Shown piece by piece: positions 32,957 to 44,345 of a stretch of 64,000 bases of DNA. The notes under the pieces were generated by a model. It did no database searches. It was not told where the DNA came from and saw only the letters and a list, made by a program, of their open reading frames with translations. The DNA is taken from positions 294,081,670 to 294,145,669 of the forward strand of contig OY821517.1 in the NCBI GenBank assembly GCA_963682025.1, given 5' to 3'. Origin of the DNA: Cordilura impudica. Lineage: Eukaryota > Arthropoda > Insecta > Diptera > Scathophagidae. Position numbers and translations under genes: made by a program. How positions within the stretch are numbered: the first letter of the stretch is position 1; each line of letters starts with the position of its first letter.

Positions 32957-34954
32957 TAGGGTGGCCCTTCATTATATGGAGAAAAAAGTGTTCTAACTCT
33001 CGGTCACACCCCCTAGAAATATGCGAATAGCAAAAAAAAAAAAAAAAAAACTGAGAAATACAAAGTTTTGGGTCAATCAACAAAAATTTAGAGGTGCCTC
33101 AACGCGACTGAAAATTTCAAGTGACTTTTTCAAGATTTTACGAAAATTTCGTTCTATCTTTTAATTTTTTCGACAAGCTGTTATATGAATCGATATCAAT
33201 ACTAAATTATCTTTTCAAAAAGCTATATAACTTCAAAATCGAATTAAAAGTCGCCAAGAAATAGCAAATGCCCCAGACCACTTTTGTGACAAAAAAAAAA
33301 AACACTAGATTATGAAATTTGATGGCATTGTTTTCAACTTTAAGAAATTTACTTTTAAATGTTGTATTTTATCTCAATAGTCTTGGGTTTTGGAAAAAAA
33401 TATTATGACCCCATTAACCTTTTGGAATTGGGGTCACATATGACCCCAAGCTAATAAAAGACAATTTATTAAAAAAAATTCAAATATTTTGTAAGTGCTG
33501 TTGAATTTTTAGATGCGATGCTTAAAATATAATAAATTAATGTGTATAACTTCCGTTCCCAAAATTAGGGATAAATCCGAGAACGTTAACCCGTTATTTG
33601 ACATGGCCAGCTTTGGGTTTTAAGATATTTTTACATAAAAATTACCGAAAACTAGTTTTTCTATTAAACTCGATGAAACCACTATTCGAGTTTAAGAAAA
33701 ATAATTCAGTTAATTTTTATCTTTTTAACCCTTCAGTGCTCCTGGGAACAAAATAATCCATTGTGATATTTTATTATCTGCTTAGTGCTCGCGAATATAA
33801 ATTAAAACAACTTTTAACCAATTTTGTTATAAAATTATTTTATGTATAAAAAATATCTATATTTTTCTAAATAAAATAAGAAGACCCTCAAATGACCCAA
33901 AGCTAAATAAAGAATATGAAATATAAAATTAATTCCATTTATTTAAGGATGATTTAGTGTACGATTCAAATTGTTTGCTGTAATCGCTTATGACTTGCAA
34001 TAAGTATTGCTTTTCTTTAATTTTGTATTATTATATTAATTTTATATTTCATATTCTTTTGAATAAAATGTCTTATATTAGCTTGGGGTCATATGTGACC
34101 CCAATTCCAAAAGGGTTAATGGGGTCATAATATTTTTTTCTGAAACCCTAGGCTATTAAGATAAAATATAACATTTAAAAATAAAAAAGTGATGAATTTT
34201 TTATACAAAGTATTTAGAAAGAGTACATTTACAGAATATTTTACAAAAATCCAATTTTTCTCGAAATCCGCCAAAATAAAATCCTTGTCAAAAAAATTTT
34301 GGCTTATGGATTTACTTACAAATTCACGCAGTTAATTTCTAATATGCATTTAACAAGACCTTAGAGAGGTAGACCAATTTTTTTAAATTTTGTTAAAGAA
34401 AATTTTTCAAAACTTGAAAAAGGAGTTTTCAAAATTTTATTAAAAAAAATTTCCATTTTCGGTCTCAATGCTTAATAGGTTAACAAGGTGGTAATAAAAC
34501 AATACTTCATATCTGAATAGTAACAGGTATAGAAACTAAAACAATATGTTGGCTTTAATTAATTTCTTAAAGTTGAAAACAATGCCATCAAATTTCATGA
34601 TTTAGTTTTTTTTTTGGCACAAAAGTGGTTTGGGGCATTTACTATTTCTTTGCGAGTTTTTATTCGATTTTGAAGTTTTTTAGCTTGTTAGAAAGACAAT
34701 TTAATACTGATCCCGAATTATTTAACAATGTGTCGGAAAACTTAAACTGTAGAACGAAATTTTCGTAAAATCTGAAAAAAAGGCATATTTTCCCCATATA
34801 AACACACTTGAAATTTTCAATCGCGTTGAGCCACCTCTAAATGTTTTTTGATTGGTCCAAAACTTTGTATTTCTCACTTCTTTTGCTATTCGCATATTTC
34901 TAGGGGGTGCGACCGAGAGTTTGAACACTTTTTTTTTTATTAAGGGCCACCCTA
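32957..34954. mobile_element. 2-kb long-TIR (foldback/MULE-like) element with 9-bp duplication
   Basis: Left end TAGGGTGGCCCTTCATTATA, right end (complement) TAGGGTGGCCCTTAATAAAA. Both are flanked by ATCAAACAT (32948-32956 and 34955-34963). The inverted repeats run inward for about 500 bp on the left and are matched on the right, where ~350 bp of extra sequence (~34190-34560) interrupts the arm. The innermost matched block includes GGGGTCACATATGACCCC (~33422) and its partner at ~34085. No transposase. Long TIRs plus a 9-bp duplication fit Mutator-like or FB-like elements, but this assignment is inferred. Confidence 0.8.
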
Positions 34955-34963
34955 ATCAAACAT

Positions 34964-35310
34964 ATACGAAGCTCATATTTTCTTCCATACATTTGAGTGG
35001 AATGTGGATGATTTTTTCGAGTAGTAGTCAGCTCACTCCATAGTTTTTATCGGAATGTTTCAATATTTCAGGAGAGTAATCTATAAATACAACTGACTTA
35101 AAAATTTATAAAGTCATACCGTGTATTTTGGAAATTTTTTTTAAATGAAGTCAAACTTCTTTGAAGTGAATATTTTCATAGATTTGTATATAAAGTCGTC
35201 GAACTTTTTCGAGTAGTAGATTGCCCACGCTAGTAGAGCAATACGTTTCAAGTGAAATTTAAAGATGATACTCTTGGTACTTGTAGATGTAAAGAGATAT
35301 TCTTGATATT
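34964..35310. repeat. ~180-bp repeat array, part 3
   Basis: Resumes after the duplication: CATATTTTCTTCCATACATT (34973), TTTTTTCGAGTAGTAGTCAG (35012), and a further unit at ~35180-35230 (AACTTTTTCGAGTAGTAGAT). Confidence 0.6.
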
Positions 35311-35400
35311 CTTGGTACGAGTAGCTCGAGTAGCTCATTAACTACTTGAGCAGCTCGAGTAGCTCAAAGCACGAGAAATGGGGAGCCCTGGTTTTTACCA
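35311..35400. repeat. GAGTAGCTC palindromic repeat ending in a hAT-like terminus
   Basis: GAGTAGCTCGAGTAGCTC (~35322) is followed, across TTAACTAC, by GAGCAGCTCGAGTAGCTC (~35349). The tract ends in GGGGAGCCCTG (35380-35390), the complement of CAGGGCTCCCC, a typical hAT end. No left partner is found. Confidence 0.45.
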
Positions 35401-37084
35401 TAAAAAAAATTCTGAATAGAAAACTACCGTTTTTAGCAAAATTTTCGGAATATAATGGTTTTGTAGCATAGCAAAATTTCACATGTTACCAAAACAAAAT
35501 TTTAGAATAAATGACTAATTTTCATAAAAGAATTTAAAAACCCAGAATCTTTGATACAGTAAATAAATAAATTTACAGAATTTAAGATGATTTTTCTTTA
35601 AAAAGAATTAAAAACTATGACCTTTTTTTTATTTTTATAATATTTTATTTTAGTTGACCTAGGAAATTATAGTAATATGAAAGTTTTCCAGTTATTGAGT
35701 GATTGAGGTTTGAATTATTTATTTTCAAAATACTTAATTAAAATCCTATTAAGTTGTGTTGACATAATTGTCTTAATTTTGCTTAACTAATATCCCACAA
35801 ATATCCAGTCTCTCAATTATTTGACACTTTATTGGATTTTAAAAGCTTCTTTTTCATTAGAAACATTAACACAACACCAAATACAGCCCTCTCCAAAATT
35901 TAACGGTTAAGGATAATTAAGAAGAAAAACATTCTTATTAAACTCGTATCACATCATTGTAATGCAACGTATCGACTCCACTATATATTCTCAACATGTA
36001 GACATACGTATCATAGCTCACCACGGTGGCCAATATTTAATTGAATTAAAATTAAGTATGAGTGTCCTCCTGACAAAGGAATTTAATAGCAAACAACTAC
36101 ACACACACACACACACGAGCGCACACGCACACACTTACCAAATTGCCAGTTAATAAAAAGCTATATTTTTTGCCCTCCAATGATGAGTACGAACAATTTT
36201 CAAACATTAATTGCATTTGCAGCAGCAGCAACAGCAGCACCAATATCATCAGCACCCCCAGCGTCATCACTGTGCGGGAGGATAATATGGAGTGTAGTAT
36301 TACTATAATATTGGCGTCTATATTGTCGTATCATTGATAATATGATTATATAACGCCAAAGTGGCGACATCTCGTTTGTTTTCTGTGTTTTTTTTTTCGT
36401 TTTCTACATTTTACTACTCCTTGTCATATTGGGAGGCCAATCAAAAAGTTGGGGTAGAAATATTTAAAGTAAAAACTTTGAACAAAACATGCCATGCCAT
36501 GACATGCCACACATTCACAACGTCGTGTCGTGTTCACGACAAAAAAACGTGTATCCCGTTGCCATGACATGGCAGGGTGCCTGTATGTAGTAAGTGCAAA
36601 TAATAATATTATATACAGAAATTTTATATATTAAACCGCTACTAAATACTTATTTATAAAAATAAAAATAGTAGAAAATTGTTAACACGTTTTGTTGGGG
36701 ATTTAGCGGGGGTGAACCGTTTTCCCAAATTAAGAGCCAGCTTAGACTTTTGGAAGTTTTTTTTTGTTCCAAGTTTTAATATATATCTCTTTGTTTTTAA
36801 AAATACAAAAATATTGATCTTAATCAATTAATGTTTAATTAAAAAATTTATCAGGCTCGTGATCAAATATTTTTACACTAATTAAAGCAAAAAGCTAATT
36901 TGAGTTAGCTTGCCATGTATTTACTGTCTGAAGATGTCGTGAAGTTTATTTCAGATGGCAGGCTTTGTCTACAGATGGTCCGATCATGATTGATCTGTTT
37001 AAAAAAAAATTTACAAAAAAATTATGAGTAAAATATGTATGCCATATTTGTAAGTCTTTCTTCTTGTTGGTCTGCAAACAGGAT
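35401..37084. other. Intergenic, mostly unique; (CA)n and CAGCAG tracts
   Basis: (AC)n lies at ~36098-36134 and a CAGCAGCAGCAACAGCAGCA run at ~36219. The 35950-36600 portion has more balanced composition than its surroundings and could hold host regulatory or untranslated sequence. Open frames here (e.g. 36143-36337) lack recognisable domains or clear splice context, so no gene is called. Confidence 0.4.
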
Positions 37085-37697
37085 TTCGAATGTTATGAGG
37101 GCGAACTTCAAACTGTTAACAGACTACTGTAAAATTTTGAGCAAGTGCCGCCAATTACTTTGCGCCTAACAGCTCTTCAAAACACACAACCTCGTGGTTT
37201 TTTTAAATGGAAAAAACTGAATTTCGGGAGCTCATTAAACATTATTTTTTGCGAAAAACAAACGTCAATCAAATCAAGGAAAAGCTTGATAATACTAATA
37301 CTCTGCACCATCAATTTCAATGGTAATAAGGTGGTTTACTGACTTTCGTCGAGGTCGTACAAATACAAATGTCGAAAAAATCCATGATATGGTGTTGGCC
37401 GATCGAGGAGTAAAAGTGCGTGAGATTGCTGATGCCATTGGCATTTCATATGACAGTGTGATTTCGATTTTAAATGATCAGTTTGGTTTAAGAAAGCTTT
37501 CTGCAAGATGCCGCGTTTGCCTCAATTTACCATAAACGTAATCATGTCTCAATGGCAAAATTCCATGAATTGGGCTACGAATTGGCACCTCATCCGCCAT
37601 ATTCTCTGGATTTAGCACTCAGTGGCTATTTCCTATTTCCAAACCTAAAGAAATGGCTCGGTGGAAAGAGCTTTAGCTCCAACTATAAAATTATTGA
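37085..37697 (+). pseudogene. mariner transposase relic with central deletion
   Basis: ATG at 37207 gives MEKTEFRELIKHYFLRKTNV and NQIKEKLD, the mariner N-terminus. A frameshift leads to WFTDFRRGRTNTNVEKIHDM and ADRGVKVREIADAIGISYDS (37325-37460), the second DNA-binding helix region. After LNDQFGLRKLSARCR, a deletion removes the first and second catalytic aspartates. It resumes at KFHELGYELAPHPPYSLDLA (the third catalytic D) and FLFPNLKKWLGGKSF (37555-37680). The end is cut by a Helentron C fragment at 37698. Dead element. Confidence 0.88.
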
Positions 37698-37765
37698 TCA
37701 ACAAGTAAGAGTGTTAAATTCGGCTGTGCCGAATCTTTGATACCCTCCACCTCGGTATGATAATA
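37698..37765 (-). mobile_element. Helentron C 3'-end fragment, copy 4
   Basis: ACAAGTAAGAGTGTTAAATT, the hairpin AATTCGGCTGTGCCGAATC, and TTTGATACCCTCCACC are the reverse of the copy 2 3' end. Inserted in, or joined to, the mariner relic. The rest of the body is not evident. Confidence 0.8.
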
Positions 37766-40030
37766 AATGTAAACAAAATATTGGAAAAAGTAAACTGTTA
37801 AACTTAATACCAAATTATTTCAGCAAATTCTTTGGGTTGGTTTTCGTCTTTTCTATTATTTCGGATTTTTTTCGGTGTTTGCTTTTTGGTCATCGTGGTT
37901 GCTGATCGGCATGCATTTAGGTTATATACCTATATGCATGCGTTTCCGGTTATATGACATAACTTCTCGTTTAATTTAGTTTTTTCTAATTAAATAGCTC
38001 GCCCTAACCTCCATTGCAATGGTAATGGTTGTGTAGGGTTGCTATATGCATTAAATCGTGCTAATTGGAGATGGCTGTATAGTTTCTTTTAACTGGCCAA
38101 ATATTTCTTCATTGCGGCCATATAGGTCGGATGGAGTAACAAAATAATAACCAAAAAAAAGCTCTCTCAACTTTTTTATTAAAATATTGCCATATTTGGA
38201 GAATAAATTTATAAAAATAAATAATTAAATTAGGGATACCAAACGCAAACAACCAAATGTCCCAAACATTTTAAATAAAATAATTTGTTATCTTAATTTT
38301 CTGAAAAACTTCAAATTTTCATCCAAAAAAAAATTATGAAAATTTTTATATAAATAACATTCTCATCAAATTGCGTTTATTTATGTAACAATTTTTATGT
38401 TCGCAATTCTTAAGTATCATTTGAGGTTTCCTAAAATTCATTGAATTTAAATTAATGTTTTCTGTAGTCCGATTCTGTAAATTTCAACGATCCGACAATC
38501 GCATAAGATATCGACAGCTATTGTTGTTTGCACTAAGGATTTAGTGATTCACTAACTGCATACATGCATCTTAACGACAGTCGACCAATCTATTTTACTA
38601 TTTATTTAAATTGTAAATGAGTGGCATCTCTATCAAAATAAGCGAAAAACACAAAGAAGAATAGAAAAAAACAAATTACTTCGTGTTTGACAGGATGATT
38701 TTATGTTTATGTTTAATATCTTTATTTTTTTTAGTAATATTTCTGTTTATTTATTTGAAAATGAAATAATGAATTGAATATGCTATTTAATTTTTTTATT
38801 TATATAAAAATGTTTTTTAATAAAAGCAAAATATTTTCACTATTTTATTATTTTTATTTGTGTACGACGACTTTTCAACCCAAAAATTTTTTTATCGATT
38901 GAATAAACAACACAGAAATGGTTGTCGTTTAGGTAACAACAACAGCTGACTTTAACAATAGCGAATATCGTTTAAAAATATTACTGATAATTTTGCTTTT
39001 CTTTTTTTAACAATTCGACTATCGTTAAAAGAAGTTACTGAAAAGCTATTATGCCAATGCCAATATTTTTTTTAAATGTAAACATTTTTTAAATGTAAAC
39101 ATAGGTATTTGGTGTTTTTTTTTTTTTTTTGGAATTTCAATTTATGTTTAACGAATAAAATTTATATATTAAAGATGCAATTGATGTCTTCTAAATTTAA
39201 AATTATTATTTCCGACGTTTTGATATGATTTTCTGAAGTTCAATCAATATTTTCTAATTTATAATTTGAAATTTTAATTCCAGTTTTTAGAATTAATATT
39301 TTCTAAAATTTCAATGGAAAATTTAAAAAGTGCAATTTTATATTTATGTGAATAATAATGCTTTAGTAATTATAAACAATTTTTAAAAATTAGATGTAAT
39401 CGCAATCAGATATTTTGTAGGTAAAGCAGAATAATAATTCTATATAACTATATAGAACTGTTTTGAAAGACTGTTGTGAAGACAACAAAAAGTTAATATG
39501 CCAAACTTCATATTTGTAAAAGAATAATGAAAAAACGTATGAAATAAAGGACCAGCCCGCGTATACTCTTAACATTGTTCTGTATGATATCTAGTCGAAA
39601 ATATTGACATTCATGTTAAAATAGAAATAACTATTGCAAAGCTAATTAGAACAAAAATTGTGGCGCCATCTACTGTGGCATAGTCACGCTGAGCAAAACG
39701 AAGTGACACTCTGTTAATGCAAAAGAAATGTATTTTCCCCACAACATAATATTGCAGAATTTTATGTAAATAAAATAATATACCGATTTATTTCTAACAT
39801 GCAGTACATATATTGAATATATGTATATTACTTGTAATATTTAATATGTGTATGTACATATGTATGTATATGTAATTATTACACACAAAAAATACAACAT
39901 GAAACGTTAATTTTGCGTTTTTCTCTTTAAATAAATTAATACATACAAATTTTTTTTGCTAAATTTACATTGTTTTTTTTTTTTAATAACAACTACTTAT
40001 TTTAGCATTATTTGATTTAGATGCTGGTGA
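37766..40030. other. Intergenic, AT-rich, largely unique
   Basis: Contains a short direct duplication TTTTTTAAATGTAAACA (39067-39103) and TATATGTA-type simple sequence near 39820-39875. No exon, RNA gene or repeat end recognised. Confidence 0.45.
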
Positions 40031-40180
40031 ATTTTTACTCCCTTTATATTAACTCGTAGTGTCTGCTTGTCGAAAAAATGTTGGATAGATTTTAACCCCT
40101 TTCCCGTGACCCAATCGATCTGAAACTTTGCAGGCAGGCTCGTGGCAATGACAGAAATGATCTAATAAATTTTTTTAGGG
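40031..40180 (+). repeat. Repeat family F, copy 3
   Basis: TTTTTACTCCCTTTATATTA, then ACTCGTAGTGTCTGCTTG and CCAATCGATCTGAAACTTTG, form the inverted counterpart of 7690-7840, and resemble the start of 5585-5900. Confidence 0.55.
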
Positions 40181-40359
40181 ATGCCAAAACAATGGAAACT
40201 TTTAAATTTTTCTACCAGAGTTTATAAAAATTGTACAAAGGGTTAGTTTTAATTATATTATTACCACAACGACCACAAAAACAACAAGTCCAGCTACGAC
40301 AACAGTACAACATTTAGAATAACATCAAGAACAATATAGATATATCATATTTTTCATTT

Positions 40360-40829
40360 TTTTTACTTTTTCAGAGATTTCCCTGGACCTGTTCCACCGA
40401 TTTTAATGATTTTTGAAACAAAAATCTTAACACGAGTTTGGTGAATCATTCTCACTAACAACGATGACCCTAGCTGTCCTATTGAGGACATGATCGTGAC
40501 AAGAACAACATAGAAAATTATATTTTTCAAGACTTTTTTTAGTTCTTCATTCAAATCTCGGGTCCTAATCAACCGATTTGGACGATTTAAAAAATCGAAC
40601 TTCTCAGGACGTTAGTGAATCATTTTTTGTATCAACGAGCACCCGAGCTGCCCGACTGATGCTGTCATCGTTATTTCCACAGACGGACAGACGGACATCG
40701 CTATATCAACTCCGGTTGTTATAAGGATCACAAATATATATATTTTATGGGGTCCAACATTTTTTTTCTAATTATTACAAACGGAATGACAAACTTATAT
40801 ATACCCTCTGTACACTGTAGTGTAGGGTA
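40360..40829 (-). mobile_element. Helentron C-like 5' portion (subfamily), copy 5
   Basis: The minus-strand 5' end is at ~40829 (TTATACCCTACACTACAGTG). Then come GACAAACGGAATG..., CATAAAATATATATATTTGT and GTCCGTCTGTCCGTCTGTGG (~40680). The interior to ~40360 carries repeated ATTTTTGA/GAATCATT words. The 3' hairpin end is not seen. Confidence 0.6.
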
Positions 40830-41137
40830 TAAAAATGCCTATTTGATGGACCCCGAAAAATCTAAATTTTTGGAAGGGAAACAAAAATTGGAGAAACTTT
40901 AAACTAAGTGTATTGAGCTAAAAGGAGCTTATGTTGAAAAATAAATTTTTTTTTGCAAAAAAAAAAAACTGTGTTTCATTCTAAGAGTCACGAACTTATT
41001 GTTCCCCCCTCGTACTGATTATGTAATGTAAAATTAAAATATAACACCGTGCGACAACTCTTTTTACTCATGGATAAAACTAAGCACAGAAAAAACATTT
41101 GTTGGGAACTGGTTCCCAATAGAAACATTTATTAAGA
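40830..41137. other. Intergenic, AT-rich
   Basis: Poly-A run near 40955-40968; nothing else recognised. Confidence 0.5.
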
Positions 41138-41491
41138 CTAGCGGATTCCAGCACTCAAAATTCGAGTGCAAATTCTAGGAGATTTTATTTTTTCATTTAA
41201 TAAAGACCCTAAAGGTATGCTTTACAATTCAATTCATTTTAAAATAAGAAAACAAACTCAACACATTAACAAATTCAATAAACACACACATAGCATTGTA
41301 TAATTGTATGTATGTGTAGTAGCAACTTTAAACGATCATAACTCCAAAAAATATTCCAGACGATAAAAAACTGTAATTCTGGGTAACAGATAAAAGAAAT
41401 ACCTTTCAAATAATAAATTTGTTCTCAAAATCGGGGTAAAACTGTGAAACTTACATCGGTCACAAGAAATCGCCTTGCCTATTAATATTAT
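41138..41491 (-). mobile_element. HelB Helitron, copy 4
   Basis: Starts (plus strand) CTAGCGGATTCCAGCACTCA, preceded by A (41137), with the hairpin GCACTCAAAATTCGAGTGC. Ends GCCTATTAATATTATTG near 41491, the decayed TC end. Internal ACACACATAGCATTGTATAA is as in the other copies. Confidence 0.82.
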
Positions 41492-41539
41492 TGTTATTCT
41501 TAAATATTTAAAAATATAATTGATTTTCTTTATCTACAA

Positions 41540-42440
41540 CCATTTAAACATTGCTCTTATAAAATTATGGTATCAAAAACTGCGAAATATGTTCCGCTTA
41601 CCAAACAAAGTCTTTATAAAAACCGTTTAACTGATTCTATTTACCCAACCGAATTAAATACTGTAGAAAATACTTCTTCAATAATAAATATTGATGATTA
41701 CAATAATTATTTCAATTATAGAAACTTATTTTTAACCGAAAATGTATTTACAGATATTGCAATGGGTCCTACAATAATTCGAAATATCATTGAGAAGTTT
41801 AAAGCGCAGGCTGATAGCAAAAACTTGGTTATAACTGGACAGGCACGTAAGTTTACGCATCATGTGAAAAATCAAGAAAAATAAAAAAATAAGTGGTCCA
41901 AAAATACGCACTGATATGTTAATGTGGATCGGTAAGACATGCACTTCCCAGACCATCCATCGTGCACTATAGTGTACCAGATATCACGTCCGAAATATTA
42001 GAAAAAAAACCGTGCAAAAATAAGGTTGATCGCCAAAAAGTGCTTAAATTTTACAAAAGATCATGCAAACAATGTTGAGCACTTGTTTTTTGAAAGTACA
42101 TATATTATCCATGAATCGTACAGACGTGAAAGAGTTTGGAGAAAAATAAATACAAAACTTTATCCTGTAAACATGTAAAAAACACGGTGGTAGGTCTGTG
42201 ATAATCTGGGGATGTACGTCTTCGTCTAGCGTGGGAATTTCACTATTTGTCGATACTATAATGGTATATACAATATAATCGGTGTATACAATATTTTAAA
42301 ATATAATTTCAATGAAGGAGTGGTTAAAAATAGCTCGGATCCCATCCGCAATCGCCGGACATGAAACCGATATGGGAATATCTGGACAGCCAAGTCAGAA
42401 CACACGAAATCAAAACAAAAGAATATTTGGATATTTGTTG
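41540..42440 (+). pseudogene. Very degraded Tc1-like transposase
   Basis: IIRNIIEKFKAQADSKNLVI, then TGQARKFTHHV (41775-41870), resembles the HTH and linker of Tc1 transposases. Later, in mixed frames, come VWRKINTKLYP (~42137), a GG-SVIIWGCTSS block (~42188), and WPSQSPDMKPI-like text (~42355) corresponding to the glutamate region. Many stops and shifts. No terminal repeats seen. It lies between a minus and a plus HelB copy. Low certainty for exact limits. Confidence 0.55.
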
Positions 42441-42472
42441 AATATTTTCATTAAGTTTAATATCTATAACAG

Positions 42473-43794
42473 GTAGGGCGATTTCTTGTGACCTTTTCTA
42501 AGCTTTTAGTTATCAACCGATTTTCACAAAAAACATACCATTTGAAATGTATTTCTTTGCAGATCTGCACCATTTTTACAGATGTCAATCATCTGGTACA
42601 TTTTTTTTTGGAGTAATAATCATTTAAAGTTGCTCCTAACACAAACATAAAACAAGTAAGAAAATTATAGTCGGTCTAGACCGACTATATGATACCCTAT
42701 ACCATGCGTTTAGAGACCCTATCTCTCAGACCCATCTAACTGGATATAGAAAATAAGCATAAACCAAATTTGAGTGGGATTTTTATTAATTTTATCGGCT
42801 GCAGATATGAAAAAGTTCATATCGGATGCTATATCTATATGGAGACTAGGCCCAAAAATGGACTGATCCTGACCATGTTTGGTAAGGGCTTTTGTATTTT
42901 GCAAAAATATATACAAACAAAATTTGAGAAGAATCAGTGCAATATTTTAGTTTTTTGATAGATTTAAGTGAAGATCGGGAAGCAGCTCTATATGGGGCCT
43001 CTGACTAAGAGTTGTCCCATAGAGATAATTTTTGGACTACTGATTAATGGATGTAATAAACACATACAAACCCAATTTGAATAAGATGTATATGATAATT
43101 TGTATCTTATGGCAATTTAAGTCGATTTCATAGGGGTCACTTGTATGGGGGCTAGGTCTGAACATGGACCGATTCTCACCAATTTCAATAGCGTTCATCC
43201 CATGGCCGATAAAAGATTAAATACCAAATTTCATCAAAATATATTCATATTTGCGACCTGCAGTTTGATTACAAGCTTTACATGGACACACAGACGGACG
43301 GACGGACGGACGGACGGACATCGTTAAATCGAATCAGATAGTGATTCTGATTCGATCGGTATAATTAAAGATGGGTGTAGGTCAAATATTTTTGGTTGTT
43401 ACAAACAGCAGCACAAAGTCATTATATCCAAACCACATAGTGGTATAGGGTATAAAAACACAAAAAATACACAATGCTATGTGTGTGTGTTCATTAAAAT
43501 TGTTGATGTGTTTGCAAAAAATGTATATCAAAAGCCCCGTGTTGAATTGTGAATTGACTAAAATTGATTAGCATATCTTTAGGCTCTTACAAATTTATTT
43601 ATTAACAAACCCATTTATATATCTTCTGTGTGTTCAACTCATATTTATAATCAAATTTAATGAATTTTATTTAAAAATTCACAATTTAATTTAATTTATT
43701 AAATATTCATAAATTTTATATATAAAAGAAAAAAATTAATGATAAATTAAAATTTCCTAGAATTTGCACTCGAATTTCGAGTGCTGGGCTCTAG
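42473..43794 (+). mobile_element. HelB Helitron, copy 5, split by a Helentron
   Basis: 5' end TCTATAACAGGTAGGGCGAT at 42473 after A (42472). 3' end hairpin GCACTCGAATTTCGAGTGC, then TGGGCTCTAG at 43794 before T (43795). The body is interrupted at 42651-43454 by Helentron A copy 5. Without it the Helitron is ~0.52 kb. Confidence 0.88.
42651..43454 (-). mobile_element. Helentron A, copy 5, inserted in HelB
   Basis: 3' end AACAAGTAAGAAAATTATAG at 42651 with the perfect palindrome TAGTCGGTCTAGACCGACTA; 5' end ...GTGGTATAGGGTATAA at 43454. (GGAC)n block at ~43295-43320. Confidence 0.88.
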
Positions 43795-43936
43795 TAGTAT
43801 TATAAATTGTTTTAAAGTAAATTTGCATATGTAATAAAATATGGATTTTTTTGTAAAAATTTTTGGTTGATTATTTTTTTGTTTAATACTATGTATTAAC
43901 TAAGATCCTGTATATATATTTTTGTGATACCCCGTC

Positions 43937-44283
43937 TCTATATAATAATGGTTGTGACCGATATAAAAATTGTAAGTAATAACCGATTTTGACCTAACAT
44001 ACCACATTTGAAAGGTATTTATTTTAAGCTGTCCACCAGATTTACAGATTTGCACCATTTAGAACATTTTTTTTTTGGAGTAATGTTAATTTAAAGTTCC
44101 TACTAACACATACATAGAACACATACTCTGTCTGTTTATTATACTTATATATCAAAAGCCCTGTGTTGAATTGCAAATTGGCTTAACTTGATTAGCATAC
44201 CTTTAGGCTCTTAAAAAAATAACTTTTTAAATAAATGAAATAAAATTTCGTTTCCTAGAATTTCGAGGGCTGGGCTCTGTTAG
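43937..44283 (+). mobile_element. HelB Helitron, copy 6, decayed
   Basis: A TCTATATAATAATGG start at ~43937, the internal ACATACCACATTTGAAAGGT and GCATACCTTTAGGCTCTTA, then a collapsed hairpin (AGAATTTCGAGGGCTGGGCTC) and TTAG in place of CTAG at 44283. Confidence 0.75.
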
Positions 44284-44345
44284 TTTATATAATTACTCTA
44301 AGCATATTAAAAAAATATTTCAAGAGTAAAAGACGTACATTAGGT

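Noticed and set aside
36143..36337. Possible exon with a Ser/Asn-rich product
   Set aside because: Open frame is short, low in complexity and lacks convincing splice signals or a recognised domain.
41567..41884. 105-residue open frame as a host gene
   Set aside because: Its C-terminal half matches a Tc1 HTH region and it is followed by further degraded transposase pieces.
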